Shown here piece after piece: positions 50,121 through 57,620 of a DNA stretch of 64,000 nucleotides. Numbering within the stretch: the first letter of the stretch is position 1; the number at the start of each line of letters is the position of its first letter. The stretch covers positions 62,001 through 126,000 of the forward strand of contig NZ_BMRC01000013.1 of NCBI RefSeq assembly GCF_014648435.1. The letters are read 5' to 3'. Under the pieces are notes generated by a model. It searched no databases, was not told where the DNA came from, and saw only the letters and a program-made list of their open reading frames with translations. The translations under genes were made by a program, and so were the position numbers. The stretch comes from Nonomuraea spiralis. Its GTDB lineage: Bacteria > Actinomycetota > Actinomycetes > Streptosporangiales > Streptosporangiaceae.

Positions 50121-51344
50121 TCAGCGGGAGGCGGGCGGGCCGAGCAGCACCGGCAGGCCGCGTATGCCGTTGTCCAGCAGGGAGGTGAGCCGGGGCAGGT
50201 CGTCGGCGGGTCCGGCCGCGCGCAGCTCCGGGAACGCCGCGAACAGCGCCGGCAGCGCGACCTCGGCCTGCAGCCGGGCCAGCGGCGCGCCGAGGCAGAA
50301 GTGCGGCCCGTGCCCGAACGCCAGGTGCGGCACGGACGGCCTGGTCACGTCGAAGTCGGCGGCGTTGTCGCCGTACCGCTCGGGGTCGCGGCCGGCGGCG
50401 GAGAAGCAAGCGAGGACGGCCTCGCCCGCCCGCAGCCGGACACCCTCGATCTCCAGGTCCTCCATGGCGTAGCGCATCGGGAAGTAGGCGTTGGGCGACT
50501 CCCAGCGCAGGGCCTCTTCCACGGCCGCGCTCCACGGCACGGCCCCTGAGAGCAGCAGCTCAAGCTGAGCGGGCCGGCCCAGCAGGGCGCGTACGGCGTG
50601 CGCGATGAGGTTGATCGTCGTCACGTGCCCGGCGATCAGCAGCACCTGCACGGTGTCGCGCAGCTCGGCGTCGTCGAGCTGTCCCTGCCCGTGCAGCGCG
50701 ATCAGCTCGCTCGTCAGGTCCTCGCCGGGCGTGGCGCGGCGCAGCTCGATGATCTCGCCGACCATCTCGAACAGCGCCCTGCGTCCCTCGGAGGAGTCCG
50801 GCGGGCTCTGGGCGAGCTGCACCACCTGGTCGGTGAGCGCGCGCAGGGGCTCCCGGTGGGAGTCGGGGATGCCGAGCATCTCGACGATGACGCGCAGCGG
50901 CAGCGGGTAGGCGTACTCGGCCCGCAGGTCGATCGGCTCGTCCGGCGGCAGGGCCGCCAGTTCCTCCAGCAGGTCGCCGACGATGGAGGTGATCCAGGGC
51001 TCCATCCGCTGCACCTGGCGCGCGCTGAACAGCTTGACCAGCGGGCCGCGCAGCCGCCGGTGCTCCTCGCCGTCGGCGTTGAGCATGGACGCGTCGGTGA
51101 CCAGCCGCATCAGGGACGTGCCCTGCGGCGCCGCGGCGCGGGCCTCGGCGTCCCAGTACCGGATGTCGCGCGTCATGGCCGGATGGGACAGCACCGCCTC
51201 CAGCGTCGAGTGGCTGGTGGCGGCCCAGGCCCGCACCCCCTCGACCAGTACGGGGACGAGCGAACCGGCCCGGCGCAGCAGCTCGTCGCTCGCGTGCAGG
51301 TCGAGGGTGGCCGGGTCGAGAACGAACTCGGGATCCATGGTCAT
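50121..51344 (-). CDS. cytochrome P450 with altered I-helix motif
   Basis: 407 residues. The ExxR helix (EEALRWESP) and haem loop (FGHGPHFCLGAPLARLQAEVAL) are normal. The I-helix reads LLIAGHVTTINL: Val stands where most P450s have the acidic residue of AGxE/DT that helps proton delivery. This may indicate an altered reaction mode or substrate-assisted proton transfer. It is the last of four leftward genes; the preceding gene ends 25 nt before it. Confidence 0.88.
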   Translation of the reverse strand: MTMDPEFVLDPATLDLHASDELLRRAGSLVPVLVEGVRAWAATSHSTLEAVLSHPAMTRDIRYWDAEARAAAPQGTSLMRLVTDASMLNADGEEHRRLRGPLVKLFSARQVQRMEPWITSIVGDLLEELAALPPDEPIDLRAEYAYPLPLRVIVEMLGIPDSHREPLRALTDQVVQLAQSPPDSSEGRRALFEMVGEIIELRRATPGEDLTSELIALHGQGQLDDAELRDTVQVLLIAGHVTTINLIAHAVRALLGRPAQLELLLSGAVPWSAAVEEALRWESPNAYFPMRYAMEDLEIEGVRLRAGEAVLACFSAAGRDPERYGDNAADFDVTRPSVPHLAFGHGPHFCLGAPLARLQAEVALPALFAAFPELRAAGPADDLPRLTSLLDNGIRGLPVLLGPPASR

Positions 51345-51369
51345 CCTGTCTGTCGGTACGGTCTGACGG

Positions 51370-52506
51370 TCATCGGCTCGACGTCGCCCCGCTGTAGCGG
51401 CGGGGGAGGACCATGACCGGGTTGTCGTCGAGGATCACGTCCGGCGGGCCGAACCTCTCGGCCACGCGGCGGATCTCGGGGTCGTCGAGCAACAGGAGCC
51501 GGCCGTTGTCGATCAGCGGCTCGTCGTCGGCGTACAGGGTGGGCCGGTCGACCTGGCAGTCGCAGTGGGCGAAGCCGGGCGCGTCGGTGACGGGCACGCC
51601 GCCGGTGAGCGCGTCGAGGCCGCAGTAGAACGCGCCGGCGTGCTTCTCCCGCTCGAACTGGGTGCCGCCCGCCACACGCACCTTCGGGTTGAGCCCGATC
51701 AGGGCGTGGCGCAGGTAGAAGCCGCCGGGGGAGAAACGCCGCAGCCGGTCGGCCGCCGTCCCGCCCGCGATCTCCTGGACCACGTTGCCGGACAGGACGA
51801 CGCGCAGCGGCTCCTCGGGCACGCCGGTCACCGTGCAGTCCTCGACGACGAGCACGCCCTCGGCCTCGGAGGGCCAGAAGTTGACGCCCCCGTACGGGAA
51901 GGGCCGCCACTGGCCGGGGCCGGGCGGCTCCTCGTCCGGCATGAGGGTCAGCCCGGACAGCGTGAGATCGGTGCCGGCCGCCGAGGTGATCCGGATCTTC
52001 CCGGTCGTGGAGAGCTTCTGCAGCATGAGGTGCACCAGGGCGTAGAAGACCTCGTTGGGAAAGCGCGCGCCGGTGAGCAGCGCGCCGGCCGTGGCGCTCA
52101 TGTGCAGGGACGCGAACCGCACCGGCAGGGCCCTGATCTCGTCGAAGAACAGCGGCGCGGTGTGCACCTCGCCCCACCAGGTGCAGGCGACGACGACGTC
52201 GGACGCCCCGACGGCGGCCCGCTCGACGTGGTGCCCGGCCCCGCTGTCCCAGCCGCCGGGGCTGAACGGCGCCACCGACAGGATGTGCACGTCGGCGTCG
52301 CGGTAGGCGGCCGCGGCCGCGATGGCCTGGACGACGACCGGATCGACGGTGTGCTCGGCCAGCACCAGCACCCGCTCGCCCGGCGCCACCCGCAGGTAGT
52401 GCATCAGGTTACGGGCGCCGGGCATCAACTCGACGATCGAGTACGGCGCCGCCGTCGGCTCGGTCGCGTAGCTGAAGGGCGAAGTGGCGTACGGATTCGT
52501 GGTCAT
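51370..52506 (-). CDS. M29-aminopeptidase-like / NicX-like metal-dependent protein
   Basis: 378 residues. The N-terminal ELMPGARNLMHYLRVAPGERVLVLAEH and VDPVVVQAIAAAAAYRDADVHIL are typical of the M29 (aminopeptidase T) superfamily, which also contains the ring-cleaving 2,5-dihydroxypyridine dioxygenase NicX. Candidate metal ligands lie in the C-terminal part (EKHAGAFYCGLDALTGG, FAHCDCQVDRPTLYADD). I cannot decide between peptidase and dioxygenase. Start ATG 52506 gives MTTNPYAT. It lies between the FAD oxidase and the P450, in one direction. Confidence 0.6.
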   Translation of the reverse strand: MTTNPYATSPFSYATEPTAAPYSIVELMPGARNLMHYLRVAPGERVLVLAEHTVDPVVVQAIAAAAAYRDADVHILSVAPFSPGGWDSGAGHHVERAAVGASDVVVACTWWGEVHTAPLFFDEIRALPVRFASLHMSATAGALLTGARFPNEVFYALVHLMLQKLSTTGKIRITSAAGTDLTLSGLTLMPDEEPPGPGQWRPFPYGGVNFWPSEAEGVLVVEDCTVTGVPEEPLRVVLSGNVVQEIAGGTAADRLRRFSPGGFYLRHALIGLNPKVRVAGGTQFEREKHAGAFYCGLDALTGGVPVTDAPGFAHCDCQVDRPTLYADDEPLIDNGRLLLLDDPEIRRVAERFGPPDVILDDNPVMVLPRRYSGATSSR

Positions 52507-52695
52507 GCGATGTCCCCCCGGATCCGGTCGTACCCGCAGGCGTGTCAACCCGCGGCAACGTCACGCATTGAACGCGGAAAGGATGAGCCGCCCCCCCCGC
52601 CGCCCCCTCCCGCCGCACCCGCCGGCGCGGTGGGCACGGCGGGTGCGACGGAGGCTGCGGGCGCTGCGGGTACGGCTGGCGTTGCGGGCGGGCTC
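52507..52695. other. intergenic stretch with C-rich tract
   Basis: 189 bp between the FAD oxidase stop and the M29-like start. It holds a C-rich tract on the plus strand (about 52,591-52,622) and GCGGG-type imperfect repeats. I see no gene. It could hold a terminator or an internal promoter for the last two genes of this unit. Confidence 0.4.
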
Positions 52696-53805
52696 TCAGC
52701 GGGAGCGTCGCCGCGCGGTCGCCGACAGCTCGGCCGGGTCGAAGCCGAACACGTCCGAGGGGTCGTTGCCCAGGTACAGGTCGCGGACCAGTTCCCCGGC
52801 GGCCGGGGCGTTGCACAGCCCGTGGCCGGAGAACCCGGTGGCGTACAGGAACGCGGGCGGTCCGGGCAGCCGGCCGATGAAGGCCGACCGGTCGGGGCTG
52901 GCGTCCCTGGGGCCGCGCACCGCCGTCTCCAGCCCGGACAGGTCCAGACCCGGGTACGTGGTGGCGAGCTGCGTCCTGGCCTTGGCGAACCAGGCGTCCC
53001 GGTCGGTGCCGGGGTTGCCCATGCCGATCAGGATCCGGTCGTCGCGCCGGCGGATCAGCAGCCCGCTGGCGGCGTGCAGAGTGACCGGCATGTCGGGAAT
53101 CTCGGGCAGCGGGCCGGTGGTCAACAGCTCCTGCACCGCCGGCCCGGTCAGCGGCAGGTCCAGGCCCGCCGCCGACGCGATCCAGCCCGACCAGGCCCCG
53201 GCCGCGCACACGATCGCCTCCGCCGTGAGCGTGCCGTCCGCCGTCTCGATCCGCCCGGTGGCCGGGTCCACGGCGGTGACCGGGCAGCCGGTGCGCAGCG
53301 ACGCCCCCGCCCGCGCGGCCCCCTCCGCGTACGCCTCCACGATCGCGGCCGTGTCGCTCACGAACGCCTGCGGCGACCACGCGGCCGCCAGCAGCGACGG
53401 CTCCTCGACCAGCGGGTTGAGCCGCCGGGCCTCCTCGGGCCCGATCAGCGACACGTCCACGCCCACGGCCCGCTGCGCGGGCAGCTCGGCCTCGAACCTG
53501 TTCACCTGCTCCCGTTCGGTGAACAGCACGAGGTAGCCCACCTGCCGCAGCGGCAGCTCGGCGCCGGGCCAGCGCGGGAACGACTGGTACGCGGACAGGC
53601 TGCGCACCGCCATCGCCGAGCTGACCGGATCACCCGAGAAGTAGGCCCGCAGCACGTCCGCGGTGGCCTTGGAGGCGCCGGATGCCAGGTCGTCGCGTTC
53701 CAGGACGACGGTCTCGATCCCCGCCTCGGCCAGGTGGGCCGCGATCGACAGGCCGATCACGCCGCCCCCGATGACCACCACCTCGGCCCGGTCGGGCCGG
53801 CTCAT
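52696..53805 (-). CDS. FAD-dependent amino acid/amine oxidase (DAO family)
   Basis: 369 residues. EVVVIGGGVIGLSIAAHLAEAG is the FAD Rossmann loop, followed by VVLERDDLASGASKATADVLR, in which SGAS contacts the flavin. The C-terminal GPRDASPDRSAFIGRLPG and YATGFSGHGLCNAPAAGELV belong to the sarcosine/glycine/proline-dehydrogenase-like family. It would oxidise a secondary amine or amino acid. Its ATG overlaps the stop of the cucumopine-synthase-like gene (ATGA), so the product of that protein may be its substrate. Confidence 0.83.
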   Translation of the reverse strand: MSRPDRAEVVVIGGGVIGLSIAAHLAEAGIETVVLERDDLASGASKATADVLRAYFSGDPVSSAMAVRSLSAYQSFPRWPGAELPLRQVGYLVLFTEREQVNRFEAELPAQRAVGVDVSLIGPEEARRLNPLVEEPSLLAAAWSPQAFVSDTAAIVEAYAEGAARAGASLRTGCPVTAVDPATGRIETADGTLTAEAIVCAAGAWSGWIASAAGLDLPLTGPAVQELLTTGPLPEIPDMPVTLHAASGLLIRRRDDRILIGMGNPGTDRDAWFAKARTQLATTYPGLDLSGLETAVRGPRDASPDRSAFIGRLPGPPAFLYATGFSGHGLCNAPAAGELVRDLYLGNDPSDVFGFDPAELSATARRRSR

Positions 53806-54836
53806 GCCGGGGCCACCGTCCCGTCCGGTACGGGAGGCAGCAGCGAGCCCGACACCCGGCCCGGCACCGGACGTGCCACCGGGGCCACCGTGCCGTCCGA
53901 GCGCAGGTGTTCGTCCACCTGCCACGGGAAGAGCTGGAGGTTCCAGGCGCCCAGGCAGTTGACGTACAGGGCCATGTGGGCCATCAGCGCGACGAAGTCC
54001 TCGCGGTCCTGGAGCTGGTCGGCGACCTCCAGCGCGCGCTCGGTGAACTCGTGCAGCTTGTTCAGGCCGCAGTAGCCGAGGAACTCGGCCGGTGTGGCGG
54101 CCATGATGCGCGCCATCTGCTGCAGGAACTCCAGCGGGAGCTGCTGCTGCTGGGCCGCCCGGACCAGGCCGGAGTAGCAGCAGTAGCCCAGCGGGCGGGT
54201 CTCGCCGTTGACGAACAGCATCGTGGTCAGCGTGGTGCCGAAGCTGCCCGCGCCGGAGGCGATCCTGCCTTCGTGCAGGTCGACCAGCTCCTGCGGCGGG
54301 TCGAGCCAGATGCGCTCGATCTCGTCGTGCAGCTCGGCGAGCAGGCGGTCCGCCTCGGCGTCCTGGGCCGTCGGCCGCCGGAGCTGGTGGCCGCCGCCGT
54401 CGCCGGCCCTGCGTACTTCGACGATCACCGGCTGGCCGCCGGAGTACACCGACTGCCACACCGCCTGGCCGGCCTCGGCCAGCGCGTCGAGGTCCTCCTC
54501 GCGGACGGTGCCGATGGGCGTGGCGGGCATGGGCTCGCTCAGCGGGCCGTACTTGATGCCGAGGTGCTGCAGGCGGGAGCAGAACACCGAGCCGTCCGGC
54601 GCGATGCGCCGGTCGATCTTGTGCACGGCCGGCACGTGCAGCAGCTCGGGCAGCGGGGCCAGGTGGTAGAGGTGGTGGCCCGCCACGAGGGCGTGGCCTT
54701 GCAGGCTTCGGTACGGCAGGGTCTGCCACAACGCGTCGGCTAGGTCGCTGTTGCGGCCGTCGAGGTCTGCTGTGACCGATACGCCGATGGTGGGCCAGAG
54801 TATTTCTATCTGCCGCTCAGTGGCCGATTTGTTCAT
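53802..54836 (-). CDS. cyclophilin-fold protein with cucumopine-synthase-like C-terminal helical bundle
   Basis: 344 residues. The first 120 residues (ILWPTIGVSVTADL, DLADALWQTLPYRSLQGHALVAG, LGIKYGPLSEPMPATPIGTV) follow the small cyclophilin-like barrel. The rest (EEDLDALAEAGQAVWQSVYSGG, IWLDPPQELVDLHEGRIASGAGSFG, ETRPLGYCCYSGL) is a helical bundle like that of cucumopine synthase. Cucumopine synthase joins histidine and 2-oxoglutarate in a Pictet-Spengler reaction. The assignment rests on remembered family patterns and needs a profile search. It is the first gene of a four-gene leftward unit. Confidence 0.55.
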   Translation of the reverse strand: MNKSATERQIEILWPTIGVSVTADLDGRNSDLADALWQTLPYRSLQGHALVAGHHLYHLAPLPELLHVPAVHKIDRRIAPDGSVFCSRLQHLGIKYGPLSEPMPATPIGTVREEDLDALAEAGQAVWQSVYSGGQPVIVEVRRAGDGGGHQLRRPTAQDAEADRLLAELHDEIERIWLDPPQELVDLHEGRIASGAGSFGTTLTTMLFVNGETRPLGYCCYSGLVRAAQQQQLPLEFLQQMARIMAATPAEFLGYCGLNKLHEFTERALEVADQLQDREDFVALMAHMALYVNCLGAWNLQLFPWQVDEHLRSDGTVAPVARPVPGRVSGSLLPPVPDGTVAPA

Positions 54837-54846
54837 AACGCGGACA

Positions 54847-54862
54847 GTAACACAGTCGTTAC
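54847..54862. promoter_or_regulatory. TetR-type operator-like palindrome GTAAC-N6-GTTAC
   Basis: The inverted repeat lies 10-26 nt before the ATG at 54836, where the promoter or leader of this unit must be. The spacing and AAC/GTT half-sites resemble TetR-family operators. No ribosome site precedes the ATG, so the mRNA may be leaderless with the operator in the promoter itself. No TetR gene is adjacent. Confidence 0.5.
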
Positions 54863-55038
54863 GAGGCGTAATTAAGGGGGTCGAGCTCGCCCGGAGGGGG
54901 GGTTTCCGAGCGAGGGGCCGCCGGGGGCGGTCGTCGCACGCGCCGGCGGAGAAGATTTGGCGCCCCAGTCGCTGCCGACCGGGGCGATGCCAACATTATG
55001 GTGTTTTGTCTGGTTTGTATAGGTTTCTTGACGTAAAC

Positions 55039-55068
55039 GTGCGGGCCGCGTGCGCACGCGGCCCGCAC
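55039..55068. terminator. bidirectional hairpin terminator
   Basis: A perfect 30-nt palindrome (15-bp arms without spacer, so the real loop uses the central GCGC) lies 14 nt after the stop of the secreted protease gene on the minus strand. The rest of the 246-bp gap (54837-55082) shows no gene. Confidence 0.75.
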
Positions 55069-55082
55069 GGTGGAGCCGGTGA

Positions 55083-56189
55083 TCAGAAGACGCTCACCCC
55101 GTAGGCGCTCAGCGCCTCGGTGACCGGCTGGAAGAACGTCGTGCCGCCGCTGGTGCAGTTGCCGCTGCCGCCGGAGGTCAGGCCGAGCGCGATGCCGCCG
55201 GAGAACAGGGCGCCGCCGCTGTCGCCGCCCTCGGCGCAGACGTTCGTCTTGATCATCTGACGTACGGTGCCCTCGGCGTAGTTGACGGTGGCGTTGAGCG
55301 CCGTCACCGAGCCGCTGTGCACGCGGGTCGTGCTGCCGCTGCGCTGCACCGACTGGCCGACGTAGGCGTTGCCCGCGCTGGTGATGTCACGGGAGCCGCC
55401 ATAGAGGTCAACGCCGCCCGGGTGGGCGATGCTGGTGTTGGTGTAGCGGACGATGGCGTAGTCGTTGCCGGGGAAGCTGGAGCCCGAGGTGTTGCCCAGG
55501 GTCGTGGTCTTTCCGGAGTTGGAATACCAGGTGGAGGCGATGTTGCCGCAGTGGCCGGCGGTCAGGAAGTAGTAGGTCGAACCGCTGACCACGTTGAAGC
55601 CGAGCGAGCACCGGTACTGGCCACCGTAGATCGCGTCGCCGCCCTGGATGAACAGGCTGAACCTGCCGGGCTCGTTCTCGACGCGTACGGCGGGCGTGGC
55701 CGCCGCGCCCTGACCCTGGGCCGCCGCGGCCTGGGTGTTGGCCTGCTGCACCGCGATCTGGACCTTGGTGCGCGCGGTGGTGGCGACGGTGCTGTCCACC
55801 CAGACGACGACCTGGTTGGCGGCCGTGTCGACGGCCCAGGCGGTGCCGGGGACGGCGGCCGTACGGTCCAGGAAGGACATGATGGCCTCAAGAGAGGGGC
55901 CGCTGCGGGAGACGACGCGCGGTACGGCGCCGGAGGCGGTGATGGCCTCGGCGTCGGCGGCGTCGGTGGTGGTGACGACCATCTTGCCCTGCGCCTGGTC
56001 GAAGTAGGAGCCGGCGGTGCGGGCGCCGAGCTGCCCCTCCAACGCGGCCGCGGCGGCGGCCGGGTCGGCGGCGGGCTGGGCCGGCGCGGGCGAAGCCTGG
56101 GCGGGTACGCCCGTGAACGCGCCGGTGAGGAGTCCGGCGGTGGCGACGATCAGTGCGCCGCGCCGGATTCGTAAGCCATGGATGCTCAC
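55083..56189 (-). CDS. secreted streptogrisin / alpha-lytic-type serine protease with propeptide
   Basis: 368 residues from GTG 56189, with GGAGG 5 nt upstream. A Sec signal (RRGALIVATAGLLTGAFTGVPAQA) is followed by a propeptide of about 150 residues containing the foldase-like YFDQAQGKMVVTTTD and a mature domain starting near IQGGDAIYGG. The triad lies in LTAGHCGN (His), GNDYAIVRY (Asp) and CAEGGDSGGALF (Ser), with the paired Cys of S1E enzymes. It is an extracellular protease made as a zymogen. Confidence 0.92.
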   Translation of the reverse strand: MSIHGLRIRRGALIVATAGLLTGAFTGVPAQASPAPAQPAADPAAAAAALEGQLGARTAGSYFDQAQGKMVVTTTDAADAEAITASGAVPRVVSRSGPSLEAIMSFLDRTAAVPGTAWAVDTAANQVVVWVDSTVATTARTKVQIAVQQANTQAAAAQGQGAAATPAVRVENEPGRFSLFIQGGDAIYGGQYRCSLGFNVVSGSTYYFLTAGHCGNIASTWYSNSGKTTTLGNTSGSSFPGNDYAIVRYTNTSIAHPGGVDLYGGSRDITSAGNAYVGQSVQRSGSTTRVHSGSVTALNATVNYAEGTVRQMIKTNVCAEGGDSGGALFSGGIALGLTSGGSGNCTSGGTTFFQPVTEALSAYGVSVF

Positions 56190-56486
56190 TGGAGCCTCCT
56201 GAGGGTGGGGTGACTTGCCCGCAAATATGAACAAAATCCCCAAGGAGGGCAAGAGGCTCTCATACTGATTTTTTGACCGGGAGTAATAGGCGTAGGCAGG
56301 ATCGTGGCCGTCCCTGATGGGTTGCTGACCTGGACTGATGCTCCTGGGGAAAAAGATCGTAAACAGCTCGATCCGGACTCATGAAAAGTTCGGACCGGCC
56401 TTTTCGGTGCTGTCAGGAAACATATTTACGCCCTGTAAGAACCGGACGGCCGGCCCGGCGGGCGGCGCGCCCGTACCGACACCAAG
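56190..56486. other. intergenic region upstream of the secreted protease
   Basis: About 300 bp, less GC-rich than average (especially 56,220-56,280 and 56,340-56,440). It should hold the promoter of the leftward protease. I see no gene in it. Confidence 0.4.
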
Positions 56487-56630
56487 ATGCCGATCACCCC
56501 GGCCCTGCTCTCCCTCCAGGGCCAGTACGTCTCCTCGTGGAGCGTCATCGCCGCGGTGCCCACGGCGGCGGTTTTCCTGCGTTTCCAGCGGCACTTCGTC
56601 GGAGGTCTGGCGCTCGGCGCCGTCAAGTAG
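56487..56630 (+). pseudogene. C-terminal remnant of a sugar ABC transporter permease (MalG-like)
   Basis: A 47-codon open frame reads MPITPALLSLQGQYVSSW, VIAAVPTAAVFLRFQRHF, VGGLALGAVK. This is the last piece of MalG-type carbohydrate permeases, which normally end in LQGQYxxxW...FFLFQRxFVxGLTxGAVKG; a few residues between VIAA and VPTA are missing. No other part of a transporter is present. A strong terminator follows 11 nt after the stop and was probably the native end of the lost operon. It is a relic of a deletion, not a functional gene. Confidence 0.75.
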
Positions 56631-56641
56631 ACGCACGACCG

Positions 56642-56684
56642 GCGGCGTGGCCGCGGCCTTCGGGCCGCGGCCACGCCGCTTTTT
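56642..56684 (+). terminator. strong rho-independent terminator
   Basis: A perfect 17-bp stem (56642-56658 / 56663-56679) with a TTCG tetraloop, followed by a run of T. It ends the permease remnant and shields the siderophore promoter from upstream transcription. Confidence 0.88.
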
Positions 56685-56774
56685 CGTGTTCACGTCTCTG
56701 ACCTGCGGTGACATCACCGATCTCGCTCCTCGTGCGGCCCTCGGGGCGGTCGCCGCCGGTCCCGGACAGCGCCC

Positions 56775-56820
56775 TTGACAGACAGGAACTTTACCTTCAA
56801 ATTAGGCAAGGCTTACCTAA
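56775..56820 (+). promoter_or_regulatory. siderophore operon promoter with DmdR/IdeR iron box
   Basis: The 19-bp site at 56802-56820 (TTAGGCAAGGCTTACCTAA) closely matches the actinobacterial DtxR-family iron-box consensus TTAGGTTAGGCTNACCTAA. A perfect -35 TTGACA is at 56775-56780; 17 nt further, CAAATT (56798-56803) is a weak -10 that overlaps the box. Binding of the Fe(II)-loaded repressor would block RNA polymerase, so the operon should be on only under iron limitation. The box is 28 bp before the dhbA start. Confidence 0.88.
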
Positions 56821-56848
56821 CTAAAACATTCGGGGAGGGCTTGCCGCA

Positions 56849-57604
56849 ATGGACGGGATAGACGGCGGCGTCGCCTTGGTGACCGGCGCGGCCCAAGGCA
56901 TAGGAGCGGCCGTCTGCGCCGCCCTGGCCGAGGCCGGGGCCAAGGTCGCCGCGGCCGACCTGCGACCGGCGAACGGCGGCGACGGGCTGCCGTACCGCAT
57001 GGACGTACGCGACGCGGGCGACGTCGAACGGGTCGTCGCCGCGGTCGAACGAGACCTCGGCCCGATCGCGATCCTGGTCAACGTCGCCGGCGTGCTGCTG
57101 CCCGGCGAGGTGGACGGGACCGGCGACGACCACTGGCGGCAGAGCTTCGCCGTCAACGCCGACGGCGTCTTCCACGCCTCCCGGGCCGTCGCCCGCCGGA
57201 TGACGCCACGGCGGCGCGGCGCGATCGTCACCGTCGGCTCCAACGCCGCCGGCGTGCCACGGGCCGGCATGGCCGCCTACGCGGCATCCAAGGCGGCGGC
57301 CCGCATGTTCACCCGCTGCCTCGGCCTGGAGGTGGCCCGGCACGGCATCAGGTGCAACGTCGTCTCACCCGGCTCGACCGACACCGCCATGCTGCGCGCG
57401 CTGTGGGCCGGCGCCGACCCCGACGAGGCCCTGTCGGCCACCCTGCACGGCGACCCGGCCGCCTTCCGCGTCGGCATCCCGCTCGGCCGGGTGGCCGACC
57501 CGGCCGACGTCGCCGACGCCGTGGTGTTCCTCTGCTCGGAGCGGGCCAGGCACATCACCATGCACGACCTCCTCGTGGACGGCGGCGCGACCCTTCGCGC
57601 CTGA
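56849..57604 (+). CDS. dhbA: 2,3-dihydro-2,3-dihydroxybenzoate dehydrogenase
   Basis: 251 residues, short-chain dehydrogenase. GAAQGIGAAV binds NAD, LVNVAGVL and the catalytic YAASKAA are in place, and it ends with the usual DGGATLRA. It oxidises the isochorismatase product to 2,3-dihydroxybenzoate. The ATG at 56849 has GGGGAGG upstream. It is the first gene behind the iron box, and its neighbours supply the rest of the DHB pathway. Confidence 0.88.
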   Translation: MDGIDGGVALVTGAAQGIGAAVCAALAEAGAKVAAADLRPANGGDGLPYRMDVRDAGDVERVVAAVERDLGPIAILVNVAGVLLPGEVDGTGDDHWRQSFAVNADGVFHASRAVARRMTPRRRGAIVTVGSNAAGVPRAGMAAYAASKAAARMFTRCLGLEVARHGIRCNVVSPGSTDTAMLRALWAGADPDEALSATLHGDPAAFRVGIPLGRVADPADVADAVVFLCSERARHITMHDLLVDGGATLRA

Positions 57605-57620
57605 CGAGATTGGACCTACA

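Noticed and set aside
52591..52622. C-rich tract as a possible phase-variation site
   Set aside because: It lies in a non-coding gap far from a start codon; homopolymer-rich stretches are expected in this base composition.
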